Shown here one piece after another: positions 59,677 through 64,000 of a stretch of DNA of 64,000 nt. The DNA lies in contig NZ_CP133656.1 of assembly GCF_036885195.1 (NCBI RefSeq), positions 806,001 to 870,000 of the forward strand. Reading direction: 5' to 3'. Each line of letters opens with the position of its first letter. The stretch's first letter is position 1. A program made the position numbers and the translations under genes. The notes under the pieces are model-generated. The model had not been told where the DNA came from, did not search any database, and worked only from the letters and a program-made list of their open reading frames with translations. This DNA comes from Pectobacterium cacticida. Lineage in GTDB: Bacteria; Pseudomonadota; Gammaproteobacteria; Enterobacterales; Enterobacteriaceae.

Positions 59677-60066
59677 TCACCGGTTCTTGGTCAGTTTCTC
59701 TAAATCGGCTTCGATTTCGGTGATTTTGTTAGAGACAACGTTTTCCAGGTGGCGCAAATCGTCAAGGATCTTACGTTTAAGGTCGACTTCAACCTGTTCT
59801 TGCTGGCAAATCTTATCTAATTCATCAATTACATAGCGCAGGTTGGGGCTAATTTCGTTAATCTCTTTGTAATTCTGACCGCCGTTGTCGGCCATGATGG
59901 TCTTGCGCTGGCGTGGATATTTAAACTTCACGCTTTTAGCGAAAAATTCGCCCTTATCTTTACGAAAATAGATTTTCAGGATGTCATTGTTCGCTTCCTG
60001 ACGCAGGCTATAGCGATCGATATCATCGGGGTTGGTAATGCCCAGGCTTTTTAGATTGTCATACAT
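59677..60066 (-). CDS. yaeH: YaeH family protein (DUF3461)
   Basis: A 129-residue protein (E. coli YaeH 128). It starts MYDNLKSLGITNPDDIDRYSLRQEANNDILKIYF and has the charged, Gln-rich coiled region at the C-terminus (EQVEVDLKRKILDDLRHLENVV), typical of the whole family. Function is unknown. It follows dapD, as near the E. coli dapD-glnD-map region. The junction with yqcA differs from E. coli gene order. Confidence 0.93.
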   Translation of the reverse strand: MYDNLKSLGITNPDDIDRYSLRQEANNDILKIYFRKDKGEFFAKSVKFKYPRQRKTIMADNGGQNYKEINEISPNLRYVIDELDKICQQEQVEVDLKRKILDDLRHLENVVSNKITEIEADLEKLTKNR

Positions 60067-60114
60067 AGCGCCACCTTCTCGGTTTTAGAGAGTCCTGATT
60101 ATCATTCGAGCGTA

Positions 60115-60140
60115 AAAAGGCGGGCTTCATCGGCCCGCCG
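60115..60140 (-). terminator. Intrinsic terminator of dapD
   Basis: On the minus strand GGCGGGC pairs with GCCCGCC around CGATGAA, followed by TTTTT (60115-60119 complement). It lies just downstream of the dapD stop. Confidence 0.88.
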
Positions 60141-60148
60141 TTTGTCGT

Positions 60149-60976
60149 TTAATCAATGGAGCGCAATAACTCGTTGATACCCACTTTAGCGCGGGTTTTC
60201 GCATCCACTTTTTTCACAATAATGGCGCAGTATAGGCTGTGGCTGCCATCTTTGGACGGTAGATTACCGGAAACCACGACAGAACCGGCAGGCACTCGGC
60301 CATAATGAACTTCTCCGGTTTCACGATCGTAAATACGCGTGCTCTGGCTGATGAAAACGCCCATAGAGATGACGGAACCTTCCTCAACGACGACGCCTTC
60401 CACCACTTCAGAACGGGCGCCGATAAAGCAGTTATCTTCGATAATAGTTGGGTTAGCCTGCAATGGCTCAAGAACACCGCCAATGCCTACGCCACCGGAC
60501 AGGTGAACATTTTTACCGATCTGGGCACAGGAACCCACAGTGACCCAGGTATCGACCATCGTGCCTTCATCAACGTAGGCACCGATGTTAACGTAGGACG
60601 GCATGAGGACGGTATTACGCGCGATATAGGCACCGCGGCGCACGCTGGCTGGCGGAGCAACGCGCACACCTTCCTGCTGAAAACGCGCTTCATCATAGTC
60701 CGCATATTTCATCGGCACTTTGTCGAAAAAGCGCGTTTCTCCGCCGTCGATAAGGCGATTATCGTTAATACGAAAAGAGAGCAGTACGGCTTTCTTCAGC
60801 CATTGATGAGTAACCCACTGACCGTCGATTTTTTCGGCCACGCGTAAGGCGCCGCTGTCCAGCAGGCTAATCGCCTGATTAACGGCTTCTCGCGTAACTG
60901 TGTCCGCATTGGCGGGCGTAATTTCAGCGCGGCGCTCAAAAGCCGTCTCAATGATGTTCTGTAGTTGTTGATGCAT
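60149..60976 (-). CDS. dapD: Tetrahydrodipicolinate N-succinyltransferase
   Basis: DapD transfers succinyl from succinyl-CoA to tetrahydrodipicolinate in the lysine and diaminopimelate pathway. It is 275 residues (E. coli 274). The N-terminal helical domain is followed by a left-handed beta-helix of hexapeptide repeats (MPSYVNIGAYVDEGTMVDTWVTVGSCAQIGKNVHLSGGVGIGGV region, residues about 130-170). The C-terminal domain is complete. glnD is upstream on the same strand, 28 bp away. Confidence 0.97.
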   Translation of the reverse strand: MHQQLQNIIETAFERRAEITPANADTVTREAVNQAISLLDSGALRVAEKIDGQWVTHQWLKKAVLLSFRINDNRLIDGGETRFFDKVPMKYADYDEARFQQEGVRVAPPASVRRGAYIARNTVLMPSYVNIGAYVDEGTMVDTWVTVGSCAQIGKNVHLSGGVGIGGVLEPLQANPTIIEDNCFIGARSEVVEGVVVEEGSVISMGVFISQSTRIYDRETGEVHYGRVPAGSVVVSGNLPSKDGSHSLYCAIIVKKVDAKTRAKVGINELLRSID

Positions 60977-61004
60977 CCTGGTTTCTCTTTCCTGATTGTA
61001 AAAA

Positions 61005-63719
61005 TTAACTCAATGATACTTTATCGTTTGGGTTAAGGGCTTCTGTCAACCGTTCTTGCAATTTAAGGCGTAATTCCGGTTTTAATGCGCGTCTGTCACT
61101 GTCCGCAAGGATGAAAAGATCCTCTACGCGTTCACCGATGGTGGAAATCCGTGCGCCGTGCAGTGATAGGTTGAGTTCAGAGAAAATTTCACCGATACGC
61201 GCCAGCAAGCCCGGTTGGTCGAGTGCGCTCAACTCCATATAGCTGCGCCTGTCCGTGTGTGTCGGCAGAAAATTGACTTCGGTTGGTACGCTGAAATGGC
61301 GCAACTTAGGCGATGAACGCCGCATGCGCGGATATTGGTAATGTCGCTGTGTCAACGCCTGTTCTAGCGCATGGCGTGTCATTTCATGCCGATCCTGCGC
61401 CAGCGGGCTGCCATCGGGTTCCAATACAATAAAGGTATCCATCGCCATGCCGTCACGGCTGGTAAATATCTGTGCGTCGTGCACACTCAGATTGCGTCGA
61501 TCTAATTCCCCCGCGACTGCCGCAAAGAGATAGGGTCGATCCGGGCTCCAGATAAAGATCTCGGTACCGCCACGGCTGGCCTGGTGGCTGATAAGTACCA
61601 GCGGTTTGTTGACGTCATGTTCCAGTAAGTGGCGGGCGTGCCAGGCAAGCTGGTTTGGCGAGTGACGCAGAAAATAATCGGCGCGGCAGCGGCTCCAGAT
61701 ATGGTGTAATGCCTCTTCGTCAATATTATCCATGCGCAGCAGCGCCAGCGCTTGTAGACGATGATGGCGGACGCGTTCACGTAAATCCGGCGTATTTTGC
61801 ATGCCGCGGCGTAGCTGTTTCTCAGTCGCGAAATAGAGTTCACGCAATAAACTCTGTTTCCAACTGTTCCACAGCGTCTCATTGGTGGCGCAAATATCGG
61901 CAACCGTCAGGCTAACCAGATAGCGCAAGCGCGTTTCGCTTTGCACTTCCGTAGCAAATTGCTGTATCACGGTAGGATCCTGAATATCGCGCCGCTGCGC
62001 GGTGACGGACATCAGCAAATGGCAGCGCACCAACCAGGAGACCAGTTGTGCTTCACGCGAGTTCAGCCCGTGTAGCGCAGCAAATTCCAGCACATCCTGT
62101 GCGCCAAGCTCAGAGTGATCGCCGCCGCGCCCTTTCGCAATATCATGGAATAGCGCAGCCAGTCGCAATAATTCCGGCTGTGGCAGGCGGGGAAATATCT
62201 CGACGCACAGAGGGTGTTGTGGCCGCGTATCTTCGTCGGCGAAACTTTCCAGCTTGAGCAAAACGCGGATCGTATGTTCATCCACGGTGTAGGCATGAAA
62301 TAGATCAAACTGCATTTGACCAACGATATTCCCCCATTGCGGCATGTAGGCCCATAGCACGCTATGCCGATGCATGGGCAACAGCGCCCGGCTGACCGCA
62401 TGAGGATGACGTAGAATCGCCATAAATAGCTGGCGCGCTTCCGGGATAGTGCAAAGTGGGTTAGCGAGATGGCGGCGCGCATGGCGCAATTGGCGTAATG
62501 TGGTGGAGTAAATGCCGCTGATATCGCGATTGCTCACCATTAAATAGAACATACGCATAATGGCTTCGGGCTTTTTGATGAACAGATTTTCATCACGGAG
62601 ATCCACTAGACATCCACGTAGTTGAAATTCATCGTCAATCGGCCGGGGTTTTTCGCTCGCGTCCAGCGCCAGAATGGCTTCGTCAAAGAGTTGCAATAGC
62701 ATCTGGTTCAACTCGCTGACGCGACGCGTCATGCGGTAGAAATCCTTCATCATCCGTTCGACAGGCGTATTGCCTTCGCCTTGATATTGCAATAACTGTG
62801 CGACATTGAGCTGCCGGTCAAACAGGAGTCGATTGTCGTAACGCGGTAGGATTAGATGCAGAGCGAAGCGGATACGCCACAAAAAGCTCTGGCATTCGTT
62901 AAGTTCTTTGCGCTCGGCTTCGGTCAGAAAGCCGAAACCTACCATTTCGTCGAGTGAGGTGGCGCCGAAGTGGCGTCTTGCAACCCATAACAATGTATGA
63001 ATATCGCGTAGTCCACCTGGGCTACTCTTGATATCGGGCTCCAGATTATAGCTGGTGCCGTGATAGCGTTGATGCCGCTCTTGCTGCTCAGCGATTTTTG
63101 CCGGGAAAAATAGAGAAGACGGCCAGAACTCATCGCTGAATACGTGTTTTTGTAGCGAGAGAAATAGGGCGACATCACCGCATATCATGCGCGATTCGAT
63201 CAAATTGGTCGCGACGGAAATATCCGCGCGGCCTTCCTGTAAGCACTCTTCCAATGTCCTGACGCTATGGCCAACTTCCAGCTTCAGATCCCATAGTAAG
63301 GTAATAAATTGACCGACGCGCTGGGAATGCTCCTCACTCAGCGCCGTCTGACTTAATACCAGGACATCGATATCAGAAAGGGGGTGTAATTCACCACGGC
63401 CATATCCGCCAACGGCGACCAGTGCGGTTTGGGCGATATTTTCAAAGCCGTAGAAATACCACAGCCGTTGCAACAAATGGTCGATGAACAACGTTCTGGC
63501 ATCAATGAGTTTTTCCGCACTGACGCCAGATCGAAATTCAGACCCTAGCCAGCATTGAAACAGTTCTAACTGCTGTTTTAATGTCTGGCAATTCAGCATG
63601 TCGTCGGAATAGGTCAGTGGCGACGCGGGGCTAGGTATTGCTGGTGCCATGTTTACCAAGCTATTTGGCGAGCAGGAGGTAGGTAGCATATTGTCTGGCG
63701 GAAAGCGGTTTTCTGTCAT
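61005..63719 (-). CDS. glnD: Bifunctional uridylyltransferase/uridylyl-removing enzyme GlnD
   Basis: GlnD senses glutamine and adds or removes UMP on PII proteins GlnB and GlnK. It is about 904 residues (E. coli 890). The nucleotidyltransferase domain has GGYGRGELHPLSDIDVLVLS, the HD domain has ALFHDIAKGRGGDHSELG with the H-D pair, and two C-terminal ACT domains bind glutamine (IFIWSPDRPYLFAAVAGEL and LDQPGLLARIGEIF). Two ATGs, at 63731 and 63719, are possible starts and neither has a strong ribosome binding site. It links with ptsP (21811-24603 region) in nitrogen control. Confidence 0.96.
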   Translation of the reverse strand: MTENRFPPDNMLPTSCSPNSLVNMAPAIPSPASPLTYSDDMLNCQTLKQQLELFQCWLGSEFRSGVSAEKLIDARTLFIDHLLQRLWYFYGFENIAQTALVAVGGYGRGELHPLSDIDVLVLSQTALSEEHSQRVGQFITLLWDLKLEVGHSVRTLEECLQEGRADISVATNLIESRMICGDVALFLSLQKHVFSDEFWPSSLFFPAKIAEQQERHQRYHGTSYNLEPDIKSSPGGLRDIHTLLWVARRHFGATSLDEMVGFGFLTEAERKELNECQSFLWRIRFALHLILPRYDNRLLFDRQLNVAQLLQYQGEGNTPVERMMKDFYRMTRRVSELNQMLLQLFDEAILALDASEKPRPIDDEFQLRGCLVDLRDENLFIKKPEAIMRMFYLMVSNRDISGIYSTTLRQLRHARRHLANPLCTIPEARQLFMAILRHPHAVSRALLPMHRHSVLWAYMPQWGNIVGQMQFDLFHAYTVDEHTIRVLLKLESFADEDTRPQHPLCVEIFPRLPQPELLRLAALFHDIAKGRGGDHSELGAQDVLEFAALHGLNSREAQLVSWLVRCHLLMSVTAQRRDIQDPTVIQQFATEVQSETRLRYLVSLTVADICATNETLWNSWKQSLLRELYFATEKQLRRGMQNTPDLRERVRHHRLQALALLRMDNIDEEALHHIWSRCRADYFLRHSPNQLAWHARHLLEHDVNKPLVLISHQASRGGTEIFIWSPDRPYLFAAVAGELDRRNLSVHDAQIFTSRDGMAMDTFIVLEPDGSPLAQDRHEMTRHALEQALTQRHYQYPRMRRSSPKLRHFSVPTEVNFLPTHTDRRSYMELSALDQPGLLARIGEIFSELNLSLHGARISTIGERVEDLFILADSDRRALKPELRLKLQERLTEALNPNDKVSLS

Positions 63720-63807
63720 AGCGCAGCCCATAAAAAATGCAGAGCGCGTTTTTCAACGTCGCTTGCGACGACACGAAGGAGACGTGCTTTCCGCACGCCA
63801 TAAAAAA

Positions 63808-63823
63808 CCGGCATCGGCCGGCT
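63808..63823 (-). terminator. Intrinsic terminator of map
   Basis: On the minus strand CCGGC-CGAT-GCCGG is followed by TTTTTT (63802-63807 complement). It lies 7 bp after the map stop codon and separates map from the divergently spaced glnD. Confidence 0.85.
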
Positions 63824-63829
63824 TAATGT

Positions 63830-64000
63830 TTACTGTTCATGCGTAATGATGCTGGGGAAGGATTCGTCCTTTCGCAACGTCATTATTTCGCAGCCGTTAT
63901 CGGTTACTACAATAGTATGCTCGTATTGTGCCGACAAGCTGCGATCTTTGGTTTTTACCGTCCAGCCGTCTTTCATCGTGCGAATACGGTAATCACCGGC
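63830..64000 (-). CDS. map: Methionine aminopeptidase, C-terminal fragment
   Basis: The last 56 codons and stop of map, cut by the right edge of the window. The translation GWTVKTKDRSLSAQYEHT followed by IVVTDNGCEIMTLRK is near-identical to E. coli MetAP, and includes the metal-ligand Glu in QYEHTIVV. MetAP removes the initiator methionine from nascent proteins. Its neighbour glnD on the same strand matches the E. coli map-glnD-dapD order. Confidence 0.96.
   Translation of the reverse strand, partial: AGDYRIRTMKDGWTVKTKDRSLSAQYEHTIVVTDNGCEIMTLRKDESFPSIITHEQ

Overview
This window is chromosomal DNA of a gamma-proteobacterium of the order Enterobacterales. Almost every core gene has an Escherichia coli counterpart of near-equal length and in the same local order. 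An RsmB/CsrB RNA with an upstream GacA (UvrY) box, gcvB, three initiator tRNAs at the metZWV position and the gene content together fit the Pectobacterium/Brenneria/Dickeya group (Pectobacteriaceae). The genus is inference.

Layout. (1) 1-4854: a truncated membrane-protein gene, then mltC-yggX-mutY reading left and trmB-yggL-yggN reading right. (2) 4996-17662: an accessory block of nine genes, all on the minus strand. In transcription order these are a FecI-type sigma factor, a FecR-type anti-sigma factor, an SbmA/YddA-type ABC transporter, dedicated ExbB, ExbD and TonB, a TonB-dependent receptor with an STN signalling domain, a two-lobed M16 protease, and a TlpA-like thioredoxin fused to a helical tail. 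This is the most interesting part of the window. It resembles E. coli yddA-yddB-pqqL and the Pectobacterium ferredoxin-uptake (Fus) system, but it carries its own regulator and energiser, and its protease and thioredoxin lack visible export signals. (3) 17924-21114: tas, ygdR, ygdQ, mutH, with a solitary IS200/IS605-type right end beside mutH. (4) 21115-21810: the mutH-rppH gap, which is the position of the E. coli DnaA-reactivating locus DARS2 and carries perfect DnaA boxes. (5) 21811-42053: rppH-ptsP-lgt-thyA, four pseudopilin-type genes, recC-ptrA-recB-recD and argA with tandem ARG boxes. (6) 42331-53806: amiC, three tandem tRNA-fMet genes, mltA, a bisC-like molybdoenzyme, tcdA, csdE-csdA, ygdI, gcvB, gcvA, ygdD, rlmM. 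(7) 53878-59571: xni, ppnN, queF, syd, rsmB, a small repeat-like element, yqcC, a decayed truC remnant and yqcA. (8) 59677-64000: yaeH, dapD, glnD and the 3' end of map.

How the parts work together. The core genes cover DNA repair and recombination (mutY, mutH, recBCD, xni), nucleotide and tRNA modification (trmB, tcdA, queF, rlmM), envelope maintenance (mltC, mltA, amiC, lgt, small lipoproteins), nitrogen and amino-acid control (ptsP, glnD, argA, dapD, gcvA/gcvB), and global post-transcriptional control (rsmB). For the accessory block I infer sensing, import and proteolysis of an extracellular peptide or protein. The receptor would signal through FecR and the sigma factor, TonB-ExbBD would energise it, the ABC protein would move the cargo across the inner membrane, and the M16 protease with the thioredoxin would dismantle it. 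The ligand cannot be read from the sequence.
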